A stretch of DNA of 64,000 bases from Pseudomonadota bacterium (GTDB lineage Bacteria; Pseudomonadota; Alphaproteobacteria; Acetobacterales; Acetobacteraceae): contig JAJZBV010000002.1 in the NCBI GenBank assembly GCA_021851785.1, positions 62,001 through 126,000 of the forward strand. The letters run 5' to 3'. Positions 27,270 through 36,090 of the stretch are shown piece by piece; the stretch's first letter is position 1, and each line of letters starts with the position of its first letter. The translations under genes were made by a program, and so were the position numbers. The notes beneath the pieces are model-generated. The model was given only the letters and a program-made list of their open reading frames with translations. It was not told the origin of the DNA and did no database searches.

Positions 27270-27992
27270 ATGAGACGCAAACCCGCCGGGAGTTTAGAGA
27301 AATTGTTCTTTTTTGAAAAAAAGAACCAAAAAACTTTTCTTCGTTGCGGCAGTGCCTTCGGCACCGCCGCGCAAAGGAACCAGGACAAAAGTCTTTTTGC
27401 TTCTTTTTCTTCAGAAAAAGAAGGCTCTTTTTCCTATTTATCGAGTCGAATTTTTCTTTCTCTTTTTGCCGTTTTTGCCCTCGCCGGCTGCGATCACGGC
27501 GGCAGCGACGTCGCGCAGACATTCGGCGGTCTCGTCGATGTCCCGTTCGAGTTCGAGGTGACGACGCGCACTCCGCTCGAGATGCCCAAAACCGATAGCC
27601 TCGTCCCGCCCAACCCCGAGGCGTCCGGCCCGCCGCAGCAGAGCCTTCGTGAACAGGCGGAATCGGCGCTGACGCCTCAGCTCGCCCTCGGCGCGGCATC
27701 GGCCCGCCCGTCTCCGGACGAGGAGGCGCTGATCAAGGCCGCCGGCCCGCCGGCGCCGAAAAACATCCGCGCCCTCATCGACCGCGCCGCCGACGAGCGC
27801 CGCACCGCGCGCGGCATGTCCGACATGATCGAATTCTGGCGCCCGCGCTCGCAGCCGATCGAGGAGACGCTGGACGCGATCGCCGAGGCGGCGCGGCTCA
27901 AGGCGGCGAAGGCGTCCGGCAAAAGCCCGACCGATGGCCCGATCCCCATCATCAAGGCGCAAAATCCCAGCGTGTTTCAGGGCTTGTTTTAA
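27270..27992 (+). CDS. DUF3035 (BamF-like) lipoprotein with repeat-derived N-terminal extension
   Basis: The C-terminal 165 or so residues match the DUF3035 lipoproteins that follow lspA in many Rhodospirillales: a hydrophobic segment ending in the lipobox LAGC, VTTRTPLEMPKT, AGPPAPKNIR and IEFWRP, ending with PIIKAQNPSVF. Homologues are accessory proteins of the outer-membrane assembly machinery. The lipobox cysteine is at about residue 75, far too deep for a normal signal peptide. Between the only good start (ATG at 27270, MRRK) and the hydrophobic stretch lies a copy of the hairpin repeat, read through in frame. The ancestral start MRRK probably once adjoined the hydrophobic core. The gene may be poorly secreted, use a non-standard start near 27440, or be decaying. 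Confidence 0.75.
   Translation: MRRKPAGSLEKLFFFEKKNQKTFLRCGSAFGTAAQRNQDKSLFASFSSEKEGSFSYLSSRIFLSLFAVFALAGCDHGGSDVAQTFGGLVDVPFEFEVTTRTPLEMPKTDSLVPPNPEASGPPQQSLREQAESALTPQLALGAASARPSPDEEALIKAAGPPAPKNIRALIDRAADERRTARGMSDMIEFWRPRSQPIEETLDAIAEAARLKAAKASGKSPTDGPIPIIKAQNPSVFQGLF
27305..27423. repeat. Hairpin repeat family, copy 2 (three modules)
   Basis: Three consecutive inverted repeats: a T-run/A-run stem at 27305-27326, a GC-rich stem around GGCAGTGCC-TTC-GGCACCGCC at about 27346-27370, and an 11-bp stem at 27400-27423 (CTTCTTTTTCT/AGAAAAAGAAG). It aligns over its length with 63901-64000. It lies inside the 5' part of the DUF3035 lipoprotein gene. Confidence 0.8.
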
Positions 27993-28014
27993 CAGAGACG
28001 GTGGTGCCCGGCCG

Positions 28015-31000
28015 GTGATCAAAATTACCACCTTCGAAGACATCATCCGGGCGATCTTCGACGGGGATTGGTATCGTTCACATTACCCCGATATCGCCAA
28101 TACCGGCATCGATCCGCTCGCCCATTATCTCTCCTTCGGTCTCGCCGAAGGGCGGGATCCGAACCGGTTTTTCGACAGCCACTGGTACCGCCAGACCTAT
28201 CCCGACGTCGCCGCCGCCGGCATCCCGCCGTTTCTGCACTATCTGCAATTCGGCGCGAGTGAGCTGCGCAACCCGCATCCCCGGTTCGATGCCGCCTATT
28301 ACGTGTTTTTTCATCCCGAGGCGGCGGGCAATCCGCTGTTTTTCCACGCGACCCATGGCGCGGCGCAAGGCTTCGCGACGACCCGCGGCTTCGACATCGC
28401 CGCCTATCTGCCGGCGCCCGGCCCGCCGCCGGCGTTGCCGGCGGGCCTCCTCGTCGACGTCATCATCCCGGTCTATCGCGGGCTCGGCGAGACGCGGCGC
28501 TGTCTCGTCTCGGTCCTCGCCGACCATGCGGCGCCGCGCGGCGATGTCATCGTCATCGATGATTGCTCGCCCGAGCCGGCGCTCTCGGCCTGGCTCGACC
28601 GGTTGAACGAGACCGGGGCTATTCGCCTCATTCGTCCGCCGCGCAATCTCGGCTTCGTCGCCGCCGTCAACCGCGGCATACAGGCGGCGGGCGACCGGGA
28701 CGTGGCCCTGCTCAACAGCGATACCGAGGTGCCACGGGGCTGGCTCGCGCGCCTCGCCGCGCATGCCTATGCCGGGGCGCGGATCGCCACCGTCTCGCCG
28801 TTTTCCAACAACGCCACGATCTGCTCCTATCCGAACCGCGATGGCGGCGACCTCGCCTTCGGTGCCGACCTCGCGGCGATCGATGCGGCGACGCGCGCGG
28901 TCAATGTCGGGCGATCGGTGGAGATTCCGGTCACGGTCGGATCCTGCATGTATATCCGCCGCGCCGCCATCGATGAGATCGGTGATTTCGACCGCGAATA
29001 TTTTGGCCACGGCTATGGCGAGGAGGTCGATTTCTGTCTTCGCGCCAGCGCCCGCGGCTGGCGCCACCTGCTCGCCTGCGACGTTTTCATTTATCATGCC
29101 GGGGAGGTGAGCTTCGGCAACGGATCGGACGCCCGCGATGAGGGGATGCGGCGCGTCGCCGAACGCTATCCGCATTTTCCCCGCACGATCAGCTTTTGGG
29201 TGCGCTTCGGTGTCGCGGATTCGGCGCGCTTTGCCTTGAGCGCCGAATTGTTCCGCCGCTCCGGTCTGCCGACGATCCTGATGGTGAGCCACGATCTCGG
29301 CGGCGGCATCGAGCGCCATCTCGCCGCCCTCGGTGAACGCCTCGAGAGCTGCGCGAATGTGCTGCTGCTGCGTCCCGAATCGGGCGGCTTCAAGCTCAGC
29401 ATCCCAGGTCTTCCCGGCCATCCCGATCTTGCCATGAATGCCGATCGGGTCGAGGATTTCGTCGTTCTGCTCAAGAACTTCGCGTTGCGGCGGGTGCATG
29501 TGCATCACGTGATGCGGTTTTATGACGCCGATCTCGCGCCATTGCTGCGCCGCCTCGGCGTGCCCTTCGACGTCACCATCCATGATTACTACGCGATCTG
29601 TCCGCAGGTGAATTTGCTACCCTGGCTGGATGCGCAATATTGCGGCGAACCCGGGCCCGCCGCCTGCAATGCCTGTATCGCGGCCCGCCCCTCGCACGGC
29701 GCGCGCGACATCCTGGAATGGCGGGCGCGGCATCGATTCCTGTTCACCGAAGCCGACCGGGTGCTGTGCCCGAGCGAGGACGCGCGGGCGCGCCTCGCGC
29801 GCCATGGGCTCGCCGCGCGCGCCATTGTCGCGCCGCATGAGGGCGTGACGGCGCCGCACTGGCCGCTGAGGATCAATCCCCTGCCACGCGCCGGGGCGCG
29901 GAAGCGGGCGCTGCGCGTCGCCCTGCTCGGCGTGCTCGCGAGCCAGAAGGGGCTGCCCGCGGTTGCCGCGCTCGCGGCGACGATGGCGGCGGAGATCGAT
30001 CTGCATCTGATCGGCTATCCCGAGGCACCGCTACCCGCGCCGCTGGCCGAGCGGCTGGCAGTGAGCGGGGAATACGCCGAGGCCGATCTCCCCAGGCTCA
30101 TCACCCGGCTGCGCCCGCATGCGCTGTGGTTCCCGGCGCAGTGGCCGGAGACCTGGAGCTATACGCTGAGCGCCGCGATCGCGAGCGGTCTGCCGATCGT
30201 CGCCTCGCGGATCGGGGCTTTTCCCGAACGCCTCGCCGGCCGGCCGCTCACCTGGCTGGTGCCGCCCGAGGCGCCGCCCGAGGCGTGGCGCGCTGCCTTC
30301 GCCGCACTTCGAGACCAGATCGCCCGCACGCAGATGCCGCCGAAAAGCCCGCGGCGCCGGCAGGAGGCGGATTTTTACGAAGCCGATTATATCGCCCCGC
30401 TCAAAGCCCACGCCGCCGAAGCGGCGCGGCGCGATGCCGGGCCACGCGACGCCGGGCCACGCGATGCCGGGCCACGCGATTTGCGGCGGCCGGGCAAGCT
30501 TGCCGTCATCCTGGTGCCGGAGCGTCTCGCCGGCGGTGTGCTCAGCCCCTGCGCCTATATCCGCCTCGCCCTCCCGCTCGATCATCCAGAGATCGCCGCC
30601 GCGATCGAGGTGACCCATGCCAGCCCCGAGGAGGCGCTCCATCTCCGCGCCGACGTGATCGCGACCCAGCGCTACGCGATTACCGATATCGACATGGCGG
30701 CGGCACTCGGTGCGCATTGCCGGCAATTCGGCATGCGTCTGGTCTATGATCTCGACGACGATTTGCTCGCGATCCCGCCCGGGCACCCCGAGGCGGCGCT
30801 GCTCGGGCCGCGCAGCGCGGCGGTCGCGCGGATGCTGGACGAGGCCGATCAGGTTTCGGTCTCCACCCCGGCCTTGCGGGATCGCGTCTTGCGGGCCCGC
30901 CTCGGCGCCCGGATCGGGGAGGTGCAACTGGTCGTGAACGGGCTCGACGAGCGGCTCTGGCAAATGCCGCGCCCGCCGCGCGCCGGCGGGGCTTTACGCC

Positions 31001-31692
31001 TCCTCCTGATGGGCACCACGACCCATGAAGCGGATTTTCGCCTCATCGCCGGGGTGCTCGCCCGGCTCAAGGAGGATTTCGGCGAGCGCGTCGAGATCGA
31101 GGTTTGCGGCATGACCCATGACGAGCTGCCGCCACGAATTCAGCGCATTGCCCCGCCGCCGGGGCGGGGGGAGGGCTATCCCGGCTTCATCGCCTGGCTG
31201 GCCAGCCGGCCGGGGTGGCATCTCGGCCTCGCCCCGCTCGCCGCCGGCCCGTTCAATGACGGCAAATCGGCGATCAAGGCCTTTGATTACGCCGCTCTCG
31301 GCCTTGCCGTTCTGGCCTCCGACGTTCCCGCCTATCGCGGCTCGCTCGCCGATGGTCCGGGCGGCTGGCTGGTCGGGAATACCGAGGAAGCCTGGTATCA
31401 GGCGGTCGCCCGCCTGATCCGCGACCCGGCGCTTTGCGCGCGGCTGGCGGCGGGAGCACGCGCCGCTTATCTCACCACCGGCACGCTCGCCGTGCAGGCG
31501 GCCCGTCGGCGGGCCGCTTGGCATGCGCTCGCGGCGCCGGTAAAGCCGGACGAAAACCGGGCGGCGCCGATGGAGACGAAGCCGGCGCATTCGCATGCGG
31601 CTCTGGTGCGCGGGATGCGGCTGCGGAAATCCGCCCGAGACGCCCAAAAAGCCCGAACCGCCAAAAAAGCCCGAAACACCAAAAAAGATTGA
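28015..31692 (+). CDS. Large multidomain glycosyltransferase (GT2 plus two GT4-like domains)
   Basis: Protein of about 1225 residues. The N-terminus (about 15-115) has three WYxxxYPDV...HYLxxGxxExRxP units, seen at the start of some surface-polysaccharide glycosyltransferases. A GT2 domain follows (about 145-400) with VDVIIPVYRG, VIDDCSPE, LLNSDTEVPRGWL and HGYGEEVDFCLR. Next comes a GT4-like domain (about 420-800, MVSHDLGGGIERH ... WPETWSYTLSAAIASGLPIVAS). A short linker with a DNA-level tandem repeat leads to a second GT4-like domain (about 825-1180, LVYDLDDDLLAIP ... KAFDYAALGLAVLASD), then a Lys-rich tail. Likely cytoplasmic or membrane-associated, adding several sugars to a polysaccharide or glycoprotein. 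Start GTG at 28015 is the first sensible one; in-frame sequence upstream overlaps the DUF3035 gene. Confidence 0.85.
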   Translation: MIKITTFEDIIRAIFDGDWYRSHYPDIANTGIDPLAHYLSFGLAEGRDPNRFFDSHWYRQTYPDVAAAGIPPFLHYLQFGASELRNPHPRFDAAYYVFFHPEAAGNPLFFHATHGAAQGFATTRGFDIAAYLPAPGPPPALPAGLLVDVIIPVYRGLGETRRCLVSVLADHAAPRGDVIVIDDCSPEPALSAWLDRLNETGAIRLIRPPRNLGFVAAVNRGIQAAGDRDVALLNSDTEVPRGWLARLAAHAYAGARIATVSPFSNNATICSYPNRDGGDLAFGADLAAIDAATRAVNVGRSVEIPVTVGSCMYIRRAAIDEIGDFDREYFGHGYGEEVDFCLRASARGWRHLLACDVFIYHAGEVSFGNGSDARDEGMRRVAERYPHFPRTISFWVRFGVADSARFALSAELFRRSGLPTILMVSHDLGGGIERHLAALGERLESCANVLLLRPESGGFKLSIPGLPGHPDLAMNADRVEDFVVLLKNFALRRVHVHHVMRFYDADLAPLLRRLGVPFDVTIHDYYAICPQVNLLPWLDAQYCGEPGPAACNACIAARPSHGARDILEWRARHRFLFTEADRVLCPSEDARARLARHGLAARAIVAPHEGVTAPHWPLRINPLPRAGARKRALRVALLGVLASQKGLPAVAALAATMAAEIDLHLIGYPEAPLPAPLAERLAVSGEYAEADLPRLITRLRPHALWFPAQWPETWSYTLSAAIASGLPIVASRIGAFPERLAGRPLTWLVPPEAPPEAWRAAFAALRDQIARTQMPPKSPRRRQEADFYEADYIAPLKAHAAEAARRDAGPRDAGPRDAGPRDLRRPGKLAVILVPERLAGGVLSPCAYIRLALPLDHPEIAAAIEVTHASPEEALHLRADVIATQRYAITDIDMAAALGAHCRQFGMRLVYDLDDDLLAIPPGHPEAALLGPRSAAVARMLDEADQVSVSTPALRDRVLRARLGARIGEVQLVVNGLDERLWQMPRPPRAGGALRLLLMGTTTHEADFRLIAGVLARLKEDFGERVEIEVCGMTHDELPPRIQRIAPPPGRGEGYPGFIAWLASRPGWHLGLAPLAAGPFNDGKSAIKAFDYAALGLAVLASDVPAYRGSLADGPGGWLVGNTEEAWYQAVARLIRDPALCARLAAGARAAYLTTGTLAVQAARRRAAWHALAAPVKPDENRAAPMETKPAHSHAALVRGMRLRKSARDAQKARTAKKARNTKKD
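30433..30480 (+). repeat. 15-bp tandem repeat inside the glycosyltransferase gene
   Basis: Three and a bit copies of gatgccgggccacgc (one base change in the second) encode RDAGP repeated in the linker between the two GT4-like domains. Slippage here would lengthen or shorten the linker by five residues without breaking the frame. Confidence 0.85.
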
Positions 31693-31771
31693 CCGCTCGG
31701 GCGCGCCGCGCTTGGCTCGCGGCCCGGATAAAACCGGAGGGGCAAAACCGGAGGGGAGGGTGCGAAACACC

Positions 31772-32641
31772 ATGGCGTATGATCGCGCGGCCGAGACGCT
31801 CGGCAATATCGTCCATCTCGAACACGTCAATACCAGGGTGCCGGATCAGCGTCTGGCGACGTTGTTCTATGTCTCCGGCCTCGGCCTCACGCGCGACCCC
31901 TATCTGATGACCGGTGTCGATAACATGTGGATCAATGTCGGGCGGAGCCAGTTCCATCTCCCGACCGGCGCGCCGCAGCGGCTGCGCGGGGTGACGGGGC
32001 TCGTGCTGCCGGATCGGGCGGGCTTGCGCGCGCGGCTGGCGAAAATCGCCGCCCCGCTCGCCGGGACGGAGTTCGCCATGCGTGAAACGGGGGATTACAT
32101 CGAGACGGTCTCGCCCTGGGGCAACCGGATCCGCTGCCATGAACCGGACCCGGCCTTCGGCGCCGTCCAGCTCGGCATGGCCTATGTCGCTTTCACCGTC
32201 CCGCCGGGGACCGCTTCCGGCATCGCCCGGTTTTATCGTGACATCATCGGCGCGCTGGCCGAGACTGGGAGCGATGGGGAAGGAATTTTCGCCCGGATCC
32301 GCGTCGGCGGCGATCAGGCGCTGCTGTTCCGCGAGACCGAGCCGCCGCCGGACCCCTTCGATGGCCATCATATCCAGATATATATCAATGATTTCGGGGG
32401 TCCCTACCGACAACTCCGGGAGCGCGGGCTGATCACCGAGGAGAGCGATCGGCATCAATACCGCTTCGAGACCTTGGTCGATCCGGAAACCGCGAAGCCG
32501 CTTTTCACCATCGAGCACGAGGTACGCAGCTTGCGCCACCCGCTCTATGCGCGCGATCTCGTCAACCGCAACCCGGCGCAGAGCAATCTCCGCTACGCCC
32601 CGGGCCGTGACGCCTTGCCGTGGTCGCTGCCGGCGGGGTGA
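31772..32641 (+). CDS. VOC (glyoxalase/bleomycin-resistance) family protein
   Basis: Protein of 289 residues with two VOC-type halves: LEHVNTRVPDQRLATLFYVSGLGL near the start and GMAYVAFTVPPGTASGIARFYRDIIGA in the second half, each opening a beta-alpha-beta-beta-beta unit. Metal-binding His/Glu residues typical of active members (LEHVN, RCHEP, HHIQIY) are present, so an enzymatic role in lyase, dioxygenase or detoxification chemistry is possible; substrate unknown. The ATG at 31772 follows GGAGGGGAGGG. In-frame sequence upstream to 31595 overlaps the glycosyltransferase tail. Confidence 0.8.
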   Translation: MAYDRAAETLGNIVHLEHVNTRVPDQRLATLFYVSGLGLTRDPYLMTGVDNMWINVGRSQFHLPTGAPQRLRGVTGLVLPDRAGLRARLAKIAAPLAGTEFAMRETGDYIETVSPWGNRIRCHEPDPAFGAVQLGMAYVAFTVPPGTASGIARFYRDIIGALAETGSDGEGIFARIRVGGDQALLFRETEPPPDPFDGHHIQIYINDFGGPYRQLRERGLITEESDRHQYRFETLVDPETAKPLFTIEHEVRSLRHPLYARDLVNRNPAQSNLRYAPGRDALPWSLPAG

Positions 32642-32969
32642 GCCAAAAGCGGGCGCGAATCAGAGGGATGCGCGCAAATTTCCGTCAGAATGGCGACCGC
32701 GAAGCCCGGCCTGCCTGGCCGCGACATCTTCCCGGGAGAAATTTTATTAGCTTGATTTGCTTTGATTTTTCAGCCCGAAGCGGGCAATCTCAAGGCTGAG
32801 GGGAAGGCCAGTGGACTGTGGCATTCTTGCCACAACAGAGGTGAATGCCGCGTCGCGCTCTTCCTACTCAAGGGTGAGAGGGCTATCTAACCGCCTGGGC
32901 CCAAGACCGCGATCGCGCGGATAGGTCTGTGCCCGCGGCTGCTGTGGGAATAAAATGAGGAGAGGATAT
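32642..32969. other. Intergenic leader region upstream of ompA paralogue 2, 328 bp
   Basis: No convincing gene. It holds an AT-rich patch at about 32740-32772 that could be a promoter, a perfect hairpin at 32817-32834, and a long potential 5' untranslated region ending in AGGAGAGG before the ompA ATG. Confidence 0.5.
32817..32834. promoter_or_regulatory. Hairpin TGTGGCA-TTCT-TGCCACA in the ompA leader
   Basis: Perfect 7-bp stem with a 4-base loop, about 135 bp upstream of the OmpA-family start. It has no T-run and so is not a terminator. It may stabilise the mRNA leader or be an operator. Confidence 0.4.
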
Positions 32970-34106
32970 ATGAAGCTGCGCATTGCACTTCTGGCTGCAT
33001 CTGTTTTGGCGGTGCCCTTCGTCGCGCACGCCCAGCCGGTCAACGGGCTTTATGTCGGCGGCGGCGTCGGGCTCAACCTGCTCCAGGATGAAACCGTCAA
33101 TCATTCTCCCGCGCTCGGCACCGGTAACGCCATGGCGGCGTTCAACCCGGGTTATCTCGGGGAGGTGAATGTCGGCTATGGCCTCGGGGCGCTGAACAGC
33201 TCGCTCAAGGGCTTCCGGGTCGAATTGGAAGGGGATTACGGCTCCAACTCGCTGCAATCCATGGGCACCGGACCCGGCAATCCCGCCGCCCTCAAGGGCG
33301 CGCAGGATAATTACGGCATGATGGCCAATGTCCTCTACGATATCGACCCGAGCATGCTCGGCTTCAACGAACACTTCGTCTATCCCTATGTCGGTGTCGG
33401 CGCTGGCTACCAGATGATGAATCTGAGCGGCTTCAGCCAGAGCTACCTCAATCACCCCGCGGTGACGTCGGGCGGCGGCAATAGCGTCGGCGGTTTCGCC
33501 TATCAGGGCATCGTCGGTCTTTCCTTCCCGATCGCCTCCGTGCCTGGGCTTTCGCTGACCACCGAATACCGGATGCTCGCCGTGATGGACCCGCAAGGGG
33601 CCTATCATGCCTCGACGACCAGCGGCGGCGCGACGGTGGCGCGCGGCAATCTTAACTTCGGCAATGAATTCAACCATGAATTCATCTTCGGCGTGCGTTA
33701 TGCCTTCGGCGCCGCGCCGCCGCCGCCGCCGCCCGCACCGGCGCCTGTCGCCGCGCCCGCGCCGGCCCCCGCGCCGGCCCGCACCTATCTCGTGTTCTTC
33801 GACTGGGACAAGGCCGATCTGACCGATCGCGCCAAGCAGATCGTTGCCGAGGCGGCGCAGGCATCGACCCGGGTGCAATACACACGGATCGAGGTCAACG
33901 GCTATACCGACCGCTCCGGCACGCCGAAATACAACCAGAAGCTTTCGGTGGAGCGGGCAAACAACGTCGCCGCCGAACTGGTCCGCGATGGGGTGCCGCA
34001 GAACGCCATCGATATCCAGGGCTTCGGCGAAACCCACCCGTTGGTGCAGACCGCCGACGGCGTGCGCGAGCCGCAGAACCGCCGGGTCGAGATCATCATC
34101 AAGTAA
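32970..34106 (+). CDS. OmpA family outer membrane protein, paralogue 2
   Basis: Outer-membrane protein of 378 residues with the same plan as the gene at 21609: signal peptide (MKLRIALLAASVLAVPFVAHA), beta-barrel region (about 22-245), Pro/Ala linker, and C-terminal OmpA-like domain with FFDWDKADLTDRA, VNGYTDRSGT and EPQNRRVEI for peptidoglycan binding. The strong RBS AGGAGAGG, a long leader and a clean terminator suggest a highly expressed single-gene unit. Start is the ATG at 32970 rather than 32955, since the latter lies before the RBS. Confidence 0.93.
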   Translation: MKLRIALLAASVLAVPFVAHAQPVNGLYVGGGVGLNLLQDETVNHSPALGTGNAMAAFNPGYLGEVNVGYGLGALNSSLKGFRVELEGDYGSNSLQSMGTGPGNPAALKGAQDNYGMMANVLYDIDPSMLGFNEHFVYPYVGVGAGYQMMNLSGFSQSYLNHPAVTSGGGNSVGGFAYQGIVGLSFPIASVPGLSLTTEYRMLAVMDPQGAYHASTTSGGATVARGNLNFGNEFNHEFIFGVRYAFGAAPPPPPPAPAPVAAPAPAPAPARTYLVFFDWDKADLTDRAKQIVAEAAQASTRVQYTRIEVNGYTDRSGTPKYNQKLSVERANNVAAELVRDGVPQNAIDIQGFGETHPLVQTADGVREPQNRRVEIIIK

Positions 34107-34133
34107 GGTTTTTACCACGACGTTTTCATCTCG

Positions 34134-34174
34134 CGGGGTTCGGAGCGATGTCTCCGAACCCCGTTTTGTTTTTC
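34134..34174 (+). terminator. Rho-independent terminator after ompA paralogue 2
   Basis: Perfect 12-bp stem CGGGGTTCGGAG/CTCCGAACCCCG with a six-base loop (cgatgt), followed by TTTTGTTTTT. It lies 28 bp after the stop codon. Confidence 0.93.
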
Positions 34175-34230
34175 GAGCCTGACGACGCGGCGCGGTTGTT
34201 GCGTGTCCGGTCGAATGCTAAGCCGGAGCC

Positions 34231-35445
34231 ATGGATCTGCCTCACCTCGCGGCGCTGCTGATTTTTACCGCGACCTATGGCGTGGTGGCATTCGGGCGCC
34301 TGCCCTTCTTTCGCATCGACCGCACCGGGGCGGCGTTTCTCGGCGCCGCCTTGATGCTGGCGTGCGGTGTGCAGAGCCGGGAAGCCGCGTATCGCGCGAT
34401 CGATCTCGATACCATCGCGCTGTTGCTCGGCATGATGATCGTCGTCGCGTCCTTGCGTCTCGGCGGCGGTTTCCGGCTGATCGCCGGCTGGGCGGTCGCG
34501 CGCGCGCATCATCCCTTGCTGCTGCTCGCGGTCGTGGTTCTGGTTTCCGGCGTGCTTTCGGCGTTCATGGTCAATGACACGATCTGCCTGGTCGTGACGC
34601 CGATCGTGCTCGATGTCGTGCGCCGCCTTGGGCGCCGGCCGCAACCTTATCTGATCGCCATCGCCACCGCCTCCAATATCGGCAGTGTCGCGACCATCAC
34701 CGGCAACCCGCAGAACATGATCATCGGCAGCCTCTCGCAGATTTCCTATCGCGCTTTCGCCGCCGTGCTGGCGCCGGTCGCGGCGATCGGGCTTGTGCTG
34801 ACCCTGCTCCTGATCGCCCTTGTCTGGCGCGAGGAGTTTTTCGTCCGCGTGCGTTTGCGCGCCGATGCGCCGGGTGGCGCCGTCGTCATGAAGCTGGTGA
34901 GCAAGACGCTGATCGTCATGGTCGGCCTCATCGGCGCGTTCTTCGCCGGCGCGCCGCCCTCGGAGGCGGCGGTGGTCGCGGGCGGGATCATGCTGCTGAC
35001 GGGAGGGCTCAAGCCGTGGCGCTTCTATGCCGAGATCGATTGGCCGCTATTGCTGATGTTCGCCGGATTATTCATCGTCGTCGCCGGATTGCAGGCGGCG
35101 TTCATCGGCCCGCGCGCGCTCGCGATCGCCGGCACCTGGCATCTCGATCGCACCGCGCCGCTCGCCATCGTCGTCGCGGCGCTCTCGAACATCGTCAGCA
35201 ACGTGCCGGCGGTGCTGGTGCTGCGGCCGTTCATCGACAAGCTCGCCGACCCGCGGCACGCGTGGCTGATCGTCGCCATGGCCTCGACGCTGGCCGGCAA
35301 TTTCACCCTGCTCGGCTCGGTCGCCAATCTGATCGTCGTGCAGCGCGCGGCGGCGGAGGGGGTCAGGATCGGCTTTTGGAATTATTTCGCCATCGGCGCG
35401 CCGCTCACCGTTCTGACCTTGCTGGTCGGAATCTGGTGGCTGTGA
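34231..35445 (+). CDS. Anion transporter of the ArsB/NhaD (SLC13-like) superfamily
   Basis: Integral membrane protein of 404 residues with about ten or eleven hydrophobic segments. Family hallmarks: FMVNDTICLVVTPIVLDV in the first half, TASNIGSVATITGNPQNMIIG (the NxG/TGNPQN hairpin motif), and in the second half ALSNIVSNVPAVLVL and GSVANLIVV. Members exchange or extrude anions (arsenite, dicarboxylate, sulfate); the substrate here is unknown. It starts 57 bp after the ompA terminator and is convergent with the 35459 gene. Confidence 0.85.
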   Translation: MDLPHLAALLIFTATYGVVAFGRLPFFRIDRTGAAFLGAALMLACGVQSREAAYRAIDLDTIALLLGMMIVVASLRLGGGFRLIAGWAVARAHHPLLLLAVVVLVSGVLSAFMVNDTICLVVTPIVLDVVRRLGRRPQPYLIAIATASNIGSVATITGNPQNMIIGSLSQISYRAFAAVLAPVAAIGLVLTLLLIALVWREEFFVRVRLRADAPGGAVVMKLVSKTLIVMVGLIGAFFAGAPPSEAAVVAGGIMLLTGGLKPWRFYAEIDWPLLLMFAGLFIVVAGLQAAFIGPRALAIAGTWHLDRTAPLAIVVAALSNIVSNVPAVLVLRPFIDKLADPRHAWLIVAMASTLAGNFTLLGSVANLIVVQRAAAEGVRIGFWNYFAIGAPLTVLTLLVGIWWL

Positions 35446-35458
35446 CCGCGATGGGGGC

Positions 35459-36076
35459 TCACTTCGCGCCGAGTTGGCCCGCGAGCGCGCGGGCATAGGC
35501 GCCGAGGCGGGCATCGAGATCGCTCGGCACCTGACAGGCATAGCGGATGGTCTCGCCGATATCGTGGTAGCTCCGCACCAGGAGGTCATGGCGCTCGGCG
35601 ATCCCGGCGCGCTCGGCGGCGGCATCGCCGCCGGCATCGGCCGGTGTCGCCTGCAACGCCGCCTCATCGCTCTCGATCCGCTTGGCGAGCGAGCGCTGGC
35701 GGGCGCCGAGAGCCTTGAGCCGCGAGATCACCGTATCGCGTTCCTCGTTGGTCTGATCGACGAGAGCGGCGAAGGCGAGCGGCAATGTTTGGGCGCGCTC
35801 GGCCTCGGACAAGCCCCGCGCGAAAGCGGTCAGCTTCGCGATCCCGTCCTCGGTTGCGACGCCACGCGGCGAGATCTCCTCGATCAGCGCCGCAAGATGC
35901 GGATCGGCGTGCCAGTCCGCCCCCGCGGGCGGCGCCGGGCCGGCCCAGTAGGTGGCGAAGGCGAGATGCGGCACCAGGCGTTGCTGGCATGGCCAGTCGG
36001 GATCCGCAGGAGCGGCCGCGTTCGCGTTCGCGGCAAGTGAGAGGAAGGAAAGCGCGAGCAGGGTACGGCAAAACAT
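35459..36076 (-). CDS. Periplasmic protein of unknown function in Ped/Lut-like operon
   Basis: Exported protein of 205 residues: signal peptide MFCRTLLALSFLSLAANANA, then a mostly helical domain with two cysteines (WPCQQR near the start and YACQVP near the end) that could form a disulfide. I recognise no family. It follows the ABC permease gene by 14 bp and is probably the last gene of the operon, so it may be a periplasmic partner of the transporter. The ATG at 36076 has GAGAGG upstream; an earlier ATG at 36094 would overlap the permease gene. Confidence 0.75.
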   Translation of the reverse strand: MFCRTLLALSFLSLAANANAAAPADPDWPCQQRLVPHLAFATYWAGPAPPAGADWHADPHLAALIEEISPRGVATEDGIAKLTAFARGLSEAERAQTLPLAFAALVDQTNEERDTVISRLKALGARQRSLAKRIESDEAALQATPADAGGDAAAERAGIAERHDLLVRSYHDIGETIRYACQVPSDLDARLGAYARALAGQLGAK

Positions 36077-36090
36077 GAAAACAGAACCTC

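Noticed and set aside
30421-30480. CRISPR-like repeat
   Set aside because: 15-bp units are directly adjacent with no spacers and keep the reading frame of the glycosyltransferase gene.
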